A DNA stretch of 64,000 nt, taken from assembly GCF_003149535.1 (NCBI RefSeq), contig NZ_QGDB01000008.1:1-64000 (forward strand). The letters are read 5' to 3'. How positions within the stretch are numbered: position 1 is the first letter of the stretch; the number at the start of each line of letters is the position of its first letter. Made by a program: the position numbers and the translations under genes. The DNA comes from Falsochrobactrum shanghaiense (GTDB taxonomy: Bacteria > Pseudomonadota > Alphaproteobacteria > Rhizobiales > Rhizobiaceae). Below the pieces are notes generated by a model, which worked only from the letters and a program-made list of their open reading frames with translations, was not told the origin of the DNA and made no database searches. Shown piece by piece: positions 8,123 through 16,094 of the stretch.

Positions 8123-9393
8123 TGCTGCAAAGGTCTGCTTGCCCGGCGCCGGATCACATCTACCGCCCGGATGCATCTGACGGAGTTCAGGTGCTGTTTG
8201 ATAGCATTCAGCGCCGCACATTCGCCTATTTCTGGGAGGGTGCCCATCCCGTCAGTGGCCTGGCCTATGATCGCAGACTGACCTATGGCGAGCCCAAAAA
8301 TGACCTCATCGCTGTTGGAGCATCAGGCTTTTCGTTTATTGCCATGGTCATTGGCATATATCGTGGCTGGATTGCGCCCCGTGAAGCCCTTGAGCGGCTT
8401 GGAAGGATGCTATCGATGCTGGAAAAAACAACACGGTATCATGGCGCATTTCCTCATTTCATAAATGGCGCTACAGGCGAAACCGTTCCTTTCTCGCGCG
8501 TTGATGATGGCGGTGATCTCGTGGAAACGGCGCTTCTTGTTCAGGGCATGATTTGTGCGCGCGAGTTTTTCTGCGGAGCGGATCCTGTAGAGGCCATCAT
8601 ACGTAAACGAATAGACAGCATCATCGATCAGATTGAATGGGACTGGTATACAAAGGGTGGCAAGGCGACACTTTTCTGGCACTGGAGCCCGAAGCATGGC
8701 TGGCGAAAGAATCTTACCGTCTCGGGATGGAACGAAGCGCTCATGACCTATGTTCTTGCGCTGGGTGCAAGGACGTATGCAATTGATGCCGACCTCTACC
8801 ATTCGGGTTGGGCACGCTTTGGTCACTTCAGAAACGGAGCATCATATTATGGTTTGGAATTGCCTCTCGGCAAGCCCTTTGGCGGACCGCTGTTTTTGTC
8901 CCAATTGCCGTTCTGCGTGCTTGATCCCCGGTTATGGCAGGATGGCTATGCCGATTACTGGCAGCAGGCTAGTGCGCACGCGGCGGTCAATTATCGCCAT
9001 TGTTTGGAAAACCCACACAACTATCGCGAATATGGCCCCAACTGCTGGGGGTTAACAGCCTGCCACGGACCAGATGGCTATCTTATTTGCTGTCCGGTCA
9101 ATGACATGGGAATTGTCGCACCCTCCGCCTCGCTGTCTTCGTTTCCCTTTTTGCCCGAGCAAGCCGAGACCGCCTTGCGTTTCTTTTTAAGCTATCAGAG
9201 CGGACGTCTGCTCGGGCGCTTTGGTTTTGTCGACGCGTTTGCGCCCGAAACCGGCTGGGTTGCCAGAACTAGCCTTGCTCTCAATCAAGGCTCTACCCTT
9301 GCTATGATCGAGAACTATCGCACCGGTCTCCTGTGGAAACTCTTTGCAAAAGCATCAGAATGGCAAAAAGCCCGAAGGCTTATTGCGAATTAA
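8122..9393 (+). CDS. Glycoamylase-fold protein (PF10091; GH144-like)
   Basis: 423 residues from ATG 8122, which overlaps the repC stop and has GAAGGGA in front; a longer frame from 7972 runs inside repC and is not favoured. Typical blocks of the glycoamylase family are RRTFAYFWEGAHPVSGLAYD, AVGASGFSFIAMVIGI, GWNEALMTYVLALGA and NCWGLTACHGPDGY. Relatives include glycoside hydrolases of beta-1,2-glucan metabolism and the C-terminal module of cyclic glucan synthases. Aromatic and acidic residues typical of an (alpha/alpha)6 barrel are abundant. No signal peptide is seen, so a cytoplasmic role is likely, although many relatives are exported. Translational coupling to repC is unusual for a metabolic gene. 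Confidence 0.8.
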   Translation: MLQRSACPAPDHIYRPDASDGVQVLFDSIQRRTFAYFWEGAHPVSGLAYDRRLTYGEPKNDLIAVGASGFSFIAMVIGIYRGWIAPREALERLGRMLSMLEKTTRYHGAFPHFINGATGETVPFSRVDDGGDLVETALLVQGMICAREFFCGADPVEAIIRKRIDSIIDQIEWDWYTKGGKATLFWHWSPKHGWRKNLTVSGWNEALMTYVLALGARTYAIDADLYHSGWARFGHFRNGASYYGLELPLGKPFGGPLFLSQLPFCVLDPRLWQDGYADYWQQASAHAAVNYRHCLENPHNYREYGPNCWGLTACHGPDGYLICCPVNDMGIVAPSASLSSFPFLPEQAETALRFFLSYQSGRLLGRFGFVDAFAPETGWVARTSLALNQGSTLAMIENYRTGLLWKLFAKASEWQKARRLIAN

Positions 9394-9655
9394 GGAAAAC
9401 TAGGGGACCGTAAGAGAGGGCGGCCATCAGTGTGCCATGGCCCTGACATTCAGGCACACTATTGAAGACCCAAGCCACTTCCATATCCGCGACAACCATC
9501 AACGCTGATACTGCCATAGAATAGCGGACACGGTGATGGAATGCCCGAGCCTGACCTTCAACCAACCTATTTAAGGTCCTCTAAAACAGCAGGTCACGGA
9601 TGACCGCGGCTTTCACAAAATGTTCGGCCTGTCAGGAGATGTGACCAAAATTCGC

Positions 9656-9680
9656 GGAACTGGCGTCAATATAATTCGTT
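9656..9680 (+). promoter_or_regulatory. EcfG-type stress promoter (GGAAC-N16-CGTT)
   Basis: GGAAC at 9656-9660, 17 bases, then GTT at 9678-9680 (preceded by C, the full alphaproteobacterial consensus). It lies 40 bases before the start of the PepSY-like gene at 9721. Confidence 0.7.
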
Positions 9681-9720
9681 CATTTGAGCGATGGGCGCAA
9701 ACCAGATGTGGATAGTGGTC

Positions 9721-10047
9721 ATGTATAAGTTTTCGACAGTTGCAGCGTTGATCATGTCGACGCTTATCTCCACCGCTCCGGCGAATGCCCAAAGCATTGA
9801 GATCGGTCCGAATGGCGTGCAGATAAACCCGGATGGAAGCCGTCGCATGGAGCGCGAGCGCCATGATGATCGCAATGAAATAAGCGAGCGCCGCGCCGCG
9901 CGGATCGCGCAACGCGAGGGGATGGACGAAATAGAAACCATATCCCGACGCAGGAATGTATATGTCGTCCGGGGCCTGGATCGCGGCGACAATCCTATGC
10001 GGGTCGTTATTGATCGTGATACTGGCGAGGTACTCGAGGCGCGATAA
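9721..10047 (+). CDS. Exported PepSY-like small protein
   Basis: 108 residues if started at 9721, where MYKFSTVAALIMSTLISTAP ending in ANA-QS forms a clear signal peptide. Upstream ATGs at 9691 and 9706 would put extra residues before it, and 9691 coincides with the predicted transcription start. The mature protein is charged (RRMERERHDDRNEISERR) and ends in a PepSY-like beta unit (NVYVVRGLDRGDNPMRVVID, then DTGEVLEAR). PepSY-type periplasmic proteins are often protease inhibitors or sensor elements; no specific role is known here. An EcfG-type promoter at 9656 suggests induction under general stress. Confidence 0.75.
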   Translation: MYKFSTVAALIMSTLISTAPANAQSIEIGPNGVQINPDGSRRMERERHDDRNEISERRAARIAQREGMDEIETISRRRNVYVVRGLDRGDNPMRVVIDRDTGEVLEAR

Positions 10048-10252
10048 AACAGAATGATCCGCTCCGGCCTCTTCATCTAGCCCGCGCTTGTCGAAATCGC
10101 ATTTTGTTAGGCAATATCCGGGAACAAGAGCATCCTCTTGCTGAATTGCGGGTTCACCCTATTTCATTTTCTGGTAGGCCTCATGAACGATATATCCAGG
10201 ATCGCCCTTTCCAAACCGGAATCCGCGGATCATGTCCGCACTGTCTCTTGCC

Positions 10253-11482
10253 TCAACGATAAGAAAAAAGTTCCAGATCAGAGCTTGTTCTGCCTGCTAT
10301 TGCCGAGGCGATAGCCTGCGAGGCGATCATCGCGAATGTAATTCCATTGCCCCCGAAACCCATTGCTGTAAAAATACGCTCATACCCCGGAACGCGATCA
10401 ATGATCGGCAGTCCATCTTTTGTGACTCCGAAAGGGGACGACCAGACATATTTGGGCCTGCCAATATCGATGCCTGTGAGATTTCTCAGCTTTTCTTTGA
10501 TGACAGCTGCCTTATCCGCTAATTTCGCAGGATCAGCATTGCTTTCTTGCGCTTCCTCATCTTCGCCGCCGACAATAATGCGTCCGGATTCATCGGTTCT
10601 CAGGTAAAGATAAGGATCGGCTGCTTCCCAGACGAGCATCTCTCCCATCCAGATGGGAAGATCGGCTATGGGTTCTGAGGCCAAAGCCCAGGTCGATGTT
10701 ATCCTGTGCGATTTTGTCTCCATCTGGGGCAGATACTCATAGCCCGTACAGAATACCGCATGATCAGCAATCAGAACCTCGCCTTGGCGGGTAGCCAGGG
10801 CGACGCCTGAGGACAACTCTGCCATATCGGTAATCTCGACCGGAGAAACGATCTGCGCCTTGCGCGTCAATGCTGCGCGTAACAGACCGGCAGCCAATTG
10901 TGCCGGATTGGCAGATGCCGATTCTTCCGACAGGATAGCGCCAGTCCGGTCCAAACCGAAGCGCTCAATCAGATCAGCGCGTTTGAGATAATTAGCCTTG
11001 ATTCCAATTTTGTTACGCGCCGTAGCTTCCTTAGCGAGCGCTCGCGCTCCCAATTCATTGCCCGCCAGATAAAGCGCAGGTTTAAAACACATTTTACACT
11101 CGATATTGAGCTTGAGTGTCAAATTAACCAGGTCCCCCACGGCTTGCACCGAGCGCAGCCACGCGGCATCGGCCCGTTTCTCTCCGATTTTCTTGCGTAA
11201 GCGCGTCAGTGGCACATCTATTTCATGCTGGATCATTGCGGTTGATGCAGAGGTTGATCCGCGCACCGGTGGACGCCGGTCCAAAATCAGCACGCTCTTC
11301 CCGGCGCGGGTGAGCGCTTCTGCCATCAGGGCACCCATGATGCCGGCTCCGATAACAATAATATCGAAGCGCTCACGCGGGAGATGCTTAATTGCCTTCA
11401 CTGTGGAGTTTGGCGTGTTTATCCAGAAAGGCGTGCCGGTGCGCAGATCGTCTTTACGTGTCACTGCATCACGATCGGCCAT
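10253..11482 (-). CDS. FAD-dependent oxidoreductase, DAO (glycine/D-amino-acid oxidase) family
   Basis: 409 residues. The N-terminal dinucleotide-binding motif is DIIVIGAGIMGALMAEAL followed by LILDRRPPVRGSTSAS, and a C-terminal FAD-contact block reads FTAMGFGGNGITFAMIASQA. This is the DAO fold used by D-amino-acid oxidases, sarcosine oxidases and similar flavoenzymes; the substrate cannot be assigned. There is no signal peptide. The last 36 codons are repeated, about 90% identical at DNA level, as an orphan fragment at 31952-32059, so a second copy of this gene once existed in the window. No clear promoter was seen. Confidence 0.88.
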   Translation of the reverse strand: MADRDAVTRKDDLRTGTPFWINTPNSTVKAIKHLPRERFDIIVIGAGIMGALMAEALTRAGKSVLILDRRPPVRGSTSASTAMIQHEIDVPLTRLRKKIGEKRADAAWLRSVQAVGDLVNLTLKLNIECKMCFKPALYLAGNELGARALAKEATARNKIGIKANYLKRADLIERFGLDRTGAILSEESASANPAQLAAGLLRAALTRKAQIVSPVEITDMAELSSGVALATRQGEVLIADHAVFCTGYEYLPQMETKSHRITSTWALASEPIADLPIWMGEMLVWEAADPYLYLRTDESGRIIVGGEDEEAQESNADPAKLADKAAVIKEKLRNLTGIDIGRPKYVWSSPFGVTKDGLPIIDRVPGYERIFTAMGFGGNGITFAMIASQAIASAIAGRTSSDLELFSYR

Positions 11483-11566
11483 GACAATCTGCTCCTACGG
11501 ATAAAGCCGCAATTTCAGTCAAAGAAAAACAAAAACTGAGAAGCCAACGGGTCTGCTCCCGTTATT

Positions 11567-11731
11567 TCAGCTTTCCGCTTTGAACTTTTTTGCTTCTTCC
11601 AGCAGTTTTTGCCGGTTCCTCCCGAAAGTTTCAATCAGCTTGCGCGCCTGAAGCGGCGAAATGTCGGAGTTTTCGGCCAGGAATTTAACATCTTCGTCGT
11701 CAGTCAGGGGAGTGGTTGAATTCTCATTCAT
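11567..11731 (-). CDS. Small acidic helical protein, DUF3606/UBA-like
   Basis: 54 residues from ATG 11731 behind AGGA; the frame extends to 11836 but without a ribosome site. The sequence (LTDDEDVKFLAENSDISPLQ, then ARKLIETFGRNRQKLLEEAK) looks like a small three-helix UBA-like or DUF3606-like domain. Such proteins are common in stress islands of rhizobia, with no known function. The start of the 11785-11942 reading frame lies upstream on the same strand, so both may be served by the EcfG-type promoter at 11963-11987. Confidence 0.65.
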   Translation of the reverse strand: MNENSTTPLTDDEDVKFLAENSDISPLQARKLIETFGRNRQKLLEEAKKFKAES

Positions 11732-11784
11732 AATGGAGCGTCCTTTCTGGTCTATGGAATTGCTTGGCGATGGCATTGCCTGTC

Positions 11785-11942
11785 CTATGAAATCACGAAA
11801 TATCCAATGATTATCCCTGCAATAATGACCGACCACCAGATAAGATAGGCTGGTCCCTCCCGGATTTCGGCAGCGCAGCCGCCAAAGGGGCAGGGATATT
11901 CTCGCCGGTGTTGATCCATTTATCTGATAGCTCTGTGTTCAT
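11785..11942 (-). pseudogene. Small single-span membrane protein, probably frameshifted
   Basis: From ATG 11942 (strong GGGAGG site) the frame reads MNTELSDKWINTGENIPAP and then ends as a basic peptide. Shifting one base near 11890 gives CPFGGCAAEIREGPAYLIWW followed by SVIIAGIIIGYFVIS and a stop at 11785, a convincing transmembrane segment. The start signals and the membrane segment lie in different frames, which suggests a one-base indel or a sequencing error. An EcfG-type promoter precedes it. Confidence 0.4.
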
Positions 11943-11962
11943 CCTATTATCCTCCCGCTTTT

Positions 11963-11987
11963 AACAGCGAGGCAGATGAATTGTTCC
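11963..11987 (-). promoter_or_regulatory. EcfG-type stress promoter
   Basis: On the minus strand GGAAC (11987-11983), 17 bases, GTT (11965-11963). The ATG at 11942 follows 20 bases later with a good ribosome site between. Confidence 0.65.
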
Positions 11988-12106
11988 CCGGGTTTTTCGC
12001 TGCTTGCTTGCCATTTGGTCCTTCAACGGCCCGCCATCTGCCGGTTGAATGAAACAATCTCCGTTTTGAAAAGTTAATTCATCAGTTTCAAACCAAGGAG
12101 GCCGCC

Positions 12107-12319
12107 ATGAAACAGAACCCTAAACCCGGAACCACAGAGCAGAAACCAAAATGGGAAGGTCCGCCAGAAAACCGGCCGCGTGGGTACGAACCGGCAGAGG
12201 ACGACCCGGTGACAAAACGCGATGCCGCTGGCCACAATCTTTCCGACCCGGACCGCAAGAACCTGTCCGATGCGTTTAGCGTACCAAAGCACGCGAGAAA
12301 CAAGGCAGGTAAACAATGA
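12107..12319 (+). CDS. Small hydrophilic protein of unknown function
   Basis: 70 residues behind an AAGGAGG site. The protein is rich in Pro, Lys, Asp and Glu and without hydrophobic runs (KPKWEGPPENRPRGYEP, then DAAGHNLSDPDRKNLSDAF), so it is probably disordered. I do not recognise a family. The stop overlaps the start of the flavoprotein gene (ATGA at 12316), so the two are co-translated. A near-match stress promoter (TGAAAC, 17 bases, GTT at 12050-12075) lies upstream but lacks the GG of the -35 box. Confidence 0.65.
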   Translation: MKQNPKPGTTEQKPKWEGPPENRPRGYEPAEDDPVTKRDAAGHNLSDPDRKNLSDAFSVPKHARNKAGKQ

Positions 12320-12948
12320 CCCAGCCCTTCAATCCCCCACTTACAGCCATTGCATTGAATGCTACTTTGAAGCGAGGCGACGATAAGCACCCCTCCTCGA
12401 CCGAGCGGATATTGCGCTATCTCGAGACGCATTTGGCTCCCTATGATGTCACAACGGAACATATACGACTGAGTGAATTTAATATCGAACCAGGCGTTAC
12501 ATCGCTTGAAAGCGACAGGGATGATTGGCCGCGCATCAGGGAAAAAATTATTAACGCAGATATTCTGATTTTCGGCAGTCCAATCTGGCTCGGACAGCCA
12601 TCAAGTATCTGCAAGCGCGTGCTTGAGCGTATGGATGCCTTTCTTTCCGAGACTGACGATCACAATCGAATGCCTTCCTACGGGCGTATCGCTGTTGTAG
12701 CCGTGGTGGGCAATGAGGACGGAGCGCATTTGGTGTCATCGCAGCTCTATCAGGCATTGAATGATGTGGGCTTTACTATTCCCGCCAACGGCGTGACCTA
12801 TTGGGTCGGAGAAGCCATGCAATCCACCAATTTCGTTGATCTGGCAGAAGTACCTGAAACCGTAGCTTCCGCCACAAAAATGCTGGCCGCTAACTGCGCG
12901 CATCTAGCCCGATTGTTGAAAAATGCCCCTTATCCCGGTTCAGGCTGA
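12316..12948 (+). CDS. Flavodoxin-like NAD(P)H-dependent FMN reductase
   Basis: 210 residues with a flavodoxin fold: phosphate loop ALNATLKRGDDKHPSST near the start, then ADILIFGSPIWLGQPSSICK, the flavin-contacting loop typical of NADPH-dependent FMN reductases and arsenical-resistance ArsH-like proteins. The middle AVVAVVGNEDGAHLVSSQLY is also family-like. Such enzymes reduce flavins, quinones or azo compounds in the cytosol and often serve in oxidative stress defence. Translationally coupled to the small gene before it. Confidence 0.85.
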   Translation: MTQPFNPPLTAIALNATLKRGDDKHPSSTERILRYLETHLAPYDVTTEHIRLSEFNIEPGVTSLESDRDDWPRIREKIINADILIFGSPIWLGQPSSICKRVLERMDAFLSETDDHNRMPSYGRIAVVAVVGNEDGAHLVSSQLYQALNDVGFTIPANGVTYWVGEAMQSTNFVDLAEVPETVASATKMLAANCAHLARLLKNAPYPGSG

Positions 12949-12966
12949 TATTTAAAAGAGAAGGGC

Positions 12967-13056
12967 AAGCCCGCAAGATCCAAAACACAACAACAGGCTA
13001 CCGGTGCCGCTTTGGCTGCAAAACGCAGAGATAAGCCAAGAAAGCGGACCCGAACG
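12967..13056 (+). pseudogene. Fragment of a DUF3008 gene
   Basis: The plus strand reads KPARSKTQQQATGAALAAKR followed by RDKPRKR, clearly related to the start of the intact DUF3008 protein at 31707-31895 (MPAKSKAQQQAAGAALAAKR). The ATG is lost and the similarity stops after about 30 codons. Intact copies of DUF3008 and of the FAD oxidoreductase, and fragments of each, lie in reciprocal positions in the window, which suggests a duplicated block. Confidence 0.7.
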
Positions 13057-13090
13057 AAAATCCCGGGGCCTTTCCGATGCGCTCGTGTCG

Positions 13091-13762
13091 TCAGGATGGG
13101 TCCGACAGGGTCGGCAATGTCCATTTCGCTCCGTTGCAATTGGGGCAGCGCTCCGTTTCAGGCGATGGACACGCAATAACCATTCCACAACATAGACAAC
13201 AATGCGGTTCATCGTCAGCGGGCGAAGGAAAGAGAGGAGCGCGAGGCACCAGATCGTGGGGAGGTACAATCGTCAAGCCGGGTTTGGGGCTGCGGTAGCG
13301 GAATATGCTGAGATTACCATTCGCTTCTATGAATGCCCATTCGACCTCGCCCAGATTTCGGATTCCATGCAGTCGGAGGCGCTCCATAACTTCCATTTCA
13401 TTCATATCACGTCTGGAGCTGCCGGGCTGATCGATGATTCCTTCATGCACCAATGTGGTAGGGGAATTATCAAATACCGATTTAAGAGGCGCCCAATTAT
13501 GGATCCACCGATCCAGCAATTTCGTTATGGTAATAATTACCGTTATCACCAGAAGGGCGTGGAGGATCGGAACGTCGGCATAAAATGCAACATCTCCGAC
13601 CGCTGATCCCAGAGCAATAATGAGGACAAAGTCCAACAAGGACATCTGCGCTACGGCTCGTCCGCTTAAGACGCGAAGGAGAGCGAAACAATAAATATAG
13701 GAAAGAACGCTCCGGAATATAATTTCGACAAAGAATAACAGAGGTTCTTCGCCCATCCACAT
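13091..13762 (-). CDS. DUF421/YetF-family membrane protein with C-terminal zinc ribbon
   Basis: About 223 residues from the ATG at 13762; a GTG at 13843 would add 27 residues. Three hydrophobic segments (LLFFVEIIFRSVLSYIYCF, LLDFVLIIALGSAVGDVAF, ILHALLVITVIITITKLL) are followed by the soluble DUF421 domain (DNSPTTLVHEGIIDQPGSSR, MEVMERLRLHGIRNLGEVEW). DUF421 proteins sit in the inner membrane and have no settled function. The C-terminus is unusual: CCLCC and CPNC pairs 15-20 residues apart resemble a zinc ribbon, which normal members lack. A single gene, divergent from the flavoprotein operon. Confidence 0.8.
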   Translation of the reverse strand: MWMGEEPLLFFVEIIFRSVLSYIYCFALLRVLSGRAVAQMSLLDFVLIIALGSAVGDVAFYADVPILHALLVITVIITITKLLDRWIHNWAPLKSVFDNSPTTLVHEGIIDQPGSSRRDMNEMEVMERLRLHGIRNLGEVEWAFIEANGNLSIFRYRSPKPGLTIVPPHDLVPRAPLFPSPADDEPHCCLCCGMVIACPSPETERCPNCNGAKWTLPTLSDPS

Positions 13763-13843
13763 ACGAATGCTTTCAAAAGCAACCACAGGATCTTCCAATT
13801 GGCTCCTCCATCGCCAGCAAACCGCGTTGGCCCGGTTGCTCAC

Positions 13844-14158
13844 ATCGTACCGATAAAGCTCCGGCCGTTGGCAACAGGCCGCCTAAGCTGATGCAGATAT
13901 TTTCCCTGCTTTTCCAGAAAAATTATTTTTTCAGATTCCGATTGTGTAATCCCGCAACACGATCCCAATTCCGGTTTGCAATACAGACGGTTTCGGTAGG
14001 GACCGCAGCGTAGCGTGCCGGGTCGGAGATTCGAGCGATAAATGAAGCCGGAAATTCATCGCGGGCCCATTTGGCAATGACTGCTCATATCAAGATCAAA
14101 GAAAAGCTCCTATAACATGCAGGACCTTTTCTTTGACCAGACTGACTGCCCGAGAAGG
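13844..14158. other. Intergenic stretch without recognised genes
   Basis: No plausible frame with a ribosome site was seen. A few short reverse-complementary runs occur, but no convincing terminator or EcfG-type box. It separates two minus-strand membrane-protein genes. Confidence 0.4.
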
Positions 14159-15247
14159 CTACTTGTGATAAGCCAGTCCTCCCCAAATTCTTCCTTCGTC
14201 CCGGTGACGACCACCTCGAACAGCACCAATATAGGCTGCAACGGCAGCCACCAAGGCAGACGCTGCCAGAAGAAATGCGCTCAAAATTCCAGCAACTCTC
14301 GTCTTCTCGGCGATTTCCGCTGCCTGTGTCTTAGCTTCCTCCAGGGACTTATTGGCCTGCTCTTTGACTTCAGCGATCTGCTTTTGTGCATCTTCGAGTT
14401 TTTTCTCGGCTTCTGTTCGTATCGCCTGTACACGTTCGATTGTCTGGTTCACGCGGTTCTGGGCGTCGGACTCACTCACGCCAGCCTGAACAGTTACCTG
14501 ACGCACGAGCCACGCTTTATCGTCATCCGTGATCTGTCCGCTTGAGAGCAGATTGGCAAGAACAGCACTTATCTGCCGCGAGAAATCAACAGCGTTTTGA
14601 GTATACGGGGCGGGCGTCTCTTGTTCGCTATGACGCAGGAGAGTTTCTGTGAAATAGTCGATTGGATTAGCCTTCAATCCTTCGGGAAGCATTTGTTCGA
14701 TCGTAGGCGCTGCAGCTTGCCCCACTCCCTGAAGCATCCCGCCTGCAGCGCTACCGGTCCCGGATACAATACCTCCAGCCAATTGACCCATGCCTTGAGC
14801 GGCCCCTCCGATAGCGCTTCCGGCAGCTTCGGTGGCAGTTTGTGCAGCATTCCCGATTGCCTTGGCTCCGCCCGATAAAATCGAGAGAGCAAACAGTGCA
14901 GAAATCAGGGTTCCCAGTCCCCAAACCGCTAAGCCATTCAAACCGTCGCGCACCGTCAATTCATCTCGAGTTGAATTACCAGCGGGCCTGCGCATGCGAC
15001 CGGCGATATAGCCGCCCAGCATGTAAGATCCCACCATCGAGATAATTGCAAACAATGCTGTGATCACCAGCCACATTGCGCTTATGTCACCACCCTCATC
15101 CAGGGAAATCGAACTGAGGCCCAATCCGCTGGCGAACGTAGTCAAAATAATCATGGAACCAGACGTTATTACTGTACCTGCAAAAATTGCAGGCCAGTCC
15201 ACATAGCTACGATCAGTATTACCGTCGACAACAGGTTGCTCAACCAT
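14159..15247 (-). CDS. Multi-span membrane protein with coiled-coil segment (TIGR04086/YrzE-like)
   Basis: 362 residues. Hydrophobic segments lie at about residues 17-45, 58-85 and 105-125. A glycine/alanine-rich linker (GSAIGGAAQGMGQLAGG) follows, then a helical region with heptads (RTEAEKKLEDAQKQIAEVKE, ANKSLEEAKTQAAEIAEK) and a last membrane segment (FLLAASALVAAVAAYIG). This plan is common in rhizobial stress regions and sometimes annotated PhnA-like or YrzE-like; no biochemical role is known. Its start overlaps the stop of a 24-residue membrane peptide gene, so the two form an operon. Confidence 0.75.
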   Translation of the reverse strand: MVEQPVVDGNTDRSYVDWPAIFAGTVITSGSMIILTTFASGLGLSSISLDEGGDISAMWLVITALFAIISMVGSYMLGGYIAGRMRRPAGNSTRDELTVRDGLNGLAVWGLGTLISALFALSILSGGAKAIGNAAQTATEAAGSAIGGAAQGMGQLAGGIVSGTGSAAGGMLQGVGQAAAPTIEQMLPEGLKANPIDYFTETLLRHSEQETPAPYTQNAVDFSRQISAVLANLLSSGQITDDDKAWLVRQVTVQAGVSESDAQNRVNQTIERVQAIRTEAEKKLEDAQKQIAEVKEQANKSLEEAKTQAAEIAEKTRVAGILSAFLLAASALVAAVAAYIGAVRGGRHRDEGRIWGGLAYHK

Positions 15248-15321
15248 TAGCGTAACCCCAGAAACGATAATATGAACAAAACGATAACGACCAGGCCAAC
15301 CAGATATATTATTGAGTTCAT
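15247..15321 (-). CDS. 24-residue membrane peptide
   Basis: ATG at 15321 behind GGAGAGAA encodes MNSIIYLVGLVVIVLFILSF and then LGLR, a single transmembrane helix filling the whole peptide. The stop TAA shares its last base with the ATG of the large membrane protein (TAATG), a sign of translational coupling. Tiny hydrophobic proteins of this form are conserved next to similar genes in Brucellaceae as far as I recall. It is too short for normal gene callers. Function unknown; perhaps a membrane partner of its neighbour. Confidence 0.65.
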   Translation of the reverse strand: MNSIIYLVGLVVIVLFILSFLGLR

Positions 15322-15530
15322 GTTGGTTCTCTCCATGTCTTCATGAATGGATGTTCCTAAACATTCGCGCTTCTTAAAAGTTCCAAATCTACTCATAAAT
15401 TTCGATAATACGGGCGAGGTGACACTGATGCGTCACTCAATATGCAATATGGTCATCGGCCTGGGTGCGTAAAAAGAACAATCATCCAACCAACGGTCCA
15501 CAAAGAGTGGGTAGTCAGAGAAATCTTGCT

Positions 15531-15653
15531 TCAGGTCCCATCTTCCTCAGAGGTCGTGTCACCAGTCTTCTTCAGATAGCGGGAATATGCAAAGCCGCAT
15601 GCTAACAACACCGGTAAGCCAGCTATCACAATCCAAAATAAGAGTTCTCCCAT
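15531..15653 (-). CDS. 40-residue single-span membrane protein
   Basis: ATG at 15653 gives MGELLFWIVIAGLPVLLACG followed by FAYSRYLKKTGDTTSEEDGT, that is, an N-terminal membrane helix, a basic stop-transfer patch and an acidic tail. A GGAA motif lies 8-12 bases upstream. The composition looks coding and the topology is sensible, but there is no family match that I recognise. It lies between the 24-residue peptide operon and the Nramp remnant on the same strand. Confidence 0.5.
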   Translation of the reverse strand: MGELLFWIVIAGLPVLLACGFAYSRYLKKTGDTTSEEDGT

Positions 15654-15762
15654 CTTGCCGATTCCCGTGATGAAGGGTACCCGATAAAAGCAGAGCAAAA
15701 ACAATCAGAGGGCTCGGCCAAGGCTGGTATCGGACACATGGTTACAATTTCATCCCCGTCAT

Positions 15763-15885
15763 CTAACAAATAGAAATGAAGATTGTTCCTGTCCGAACGA
15801 AGCGTTTCATGCAATTCGGATCGTTATCGGCGGCCCCAGTCACCAATACAGGCCCGAGCCGTTTAAGTTTGTCTGCCAACCCCAT
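15763..15885 (-). pseudogene. Truncated Nramp-type metal transporter (first ~25 residues)
   Basis: A strong ribosome site (GCAGGAGG) and ATG at 15885 start MGLADKLKRLGPVLVTGAAD followed by NDPN, the characteristic first loop of Nramp transporters (LGPGLVTGASDDDPSG). After that the frame diverges and stops within 15 codons, and the eleven membrane segments are gone. The start region survived while the body was deleted, so this is a dead gene left by a deletion near 15800. Confidence 0.6.
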
Positions 15886-16094
15886 GGGAGAGCCTCCTGC
15901 GGCTTTGCGCCATATTCCTTAATTTCGTGCATCTAACGCGTTAGAGCTGGATATGTTGCTGACGGGACGTCGGTTTTTTTACATTGGCTCTGAGCGTAAA
16001 GCCGTACTTTTAAAGCAATTGCTCATCGGGCGGATGGGGTTTTTATCTAAATTCGACTATTCTTATGGTCAGGAAGACTGGAGAAAGGAATAAA

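Noticed and set aside
9380-9565. Minus-strand frame with CQGHGT, suggestive of a subtilisin active-site block
   Set aside because: The frame is short, has no ribosome site and the order of the catalytic blocks cannot be followed; probably chance.
12050-12075. TGAAAC-N17-GTT upstream of the gene at 12107
   Set aside because: The -35 box lacks GG; kept only as a remark and not listed as a promoter.
15336-15357. GGAAC upstream (minus strand) of the 24-residue peptide gene
   Set aside because: No GTT at 17 or 18 bases (TGG instead), so not counted as an EcfG-type promoter.
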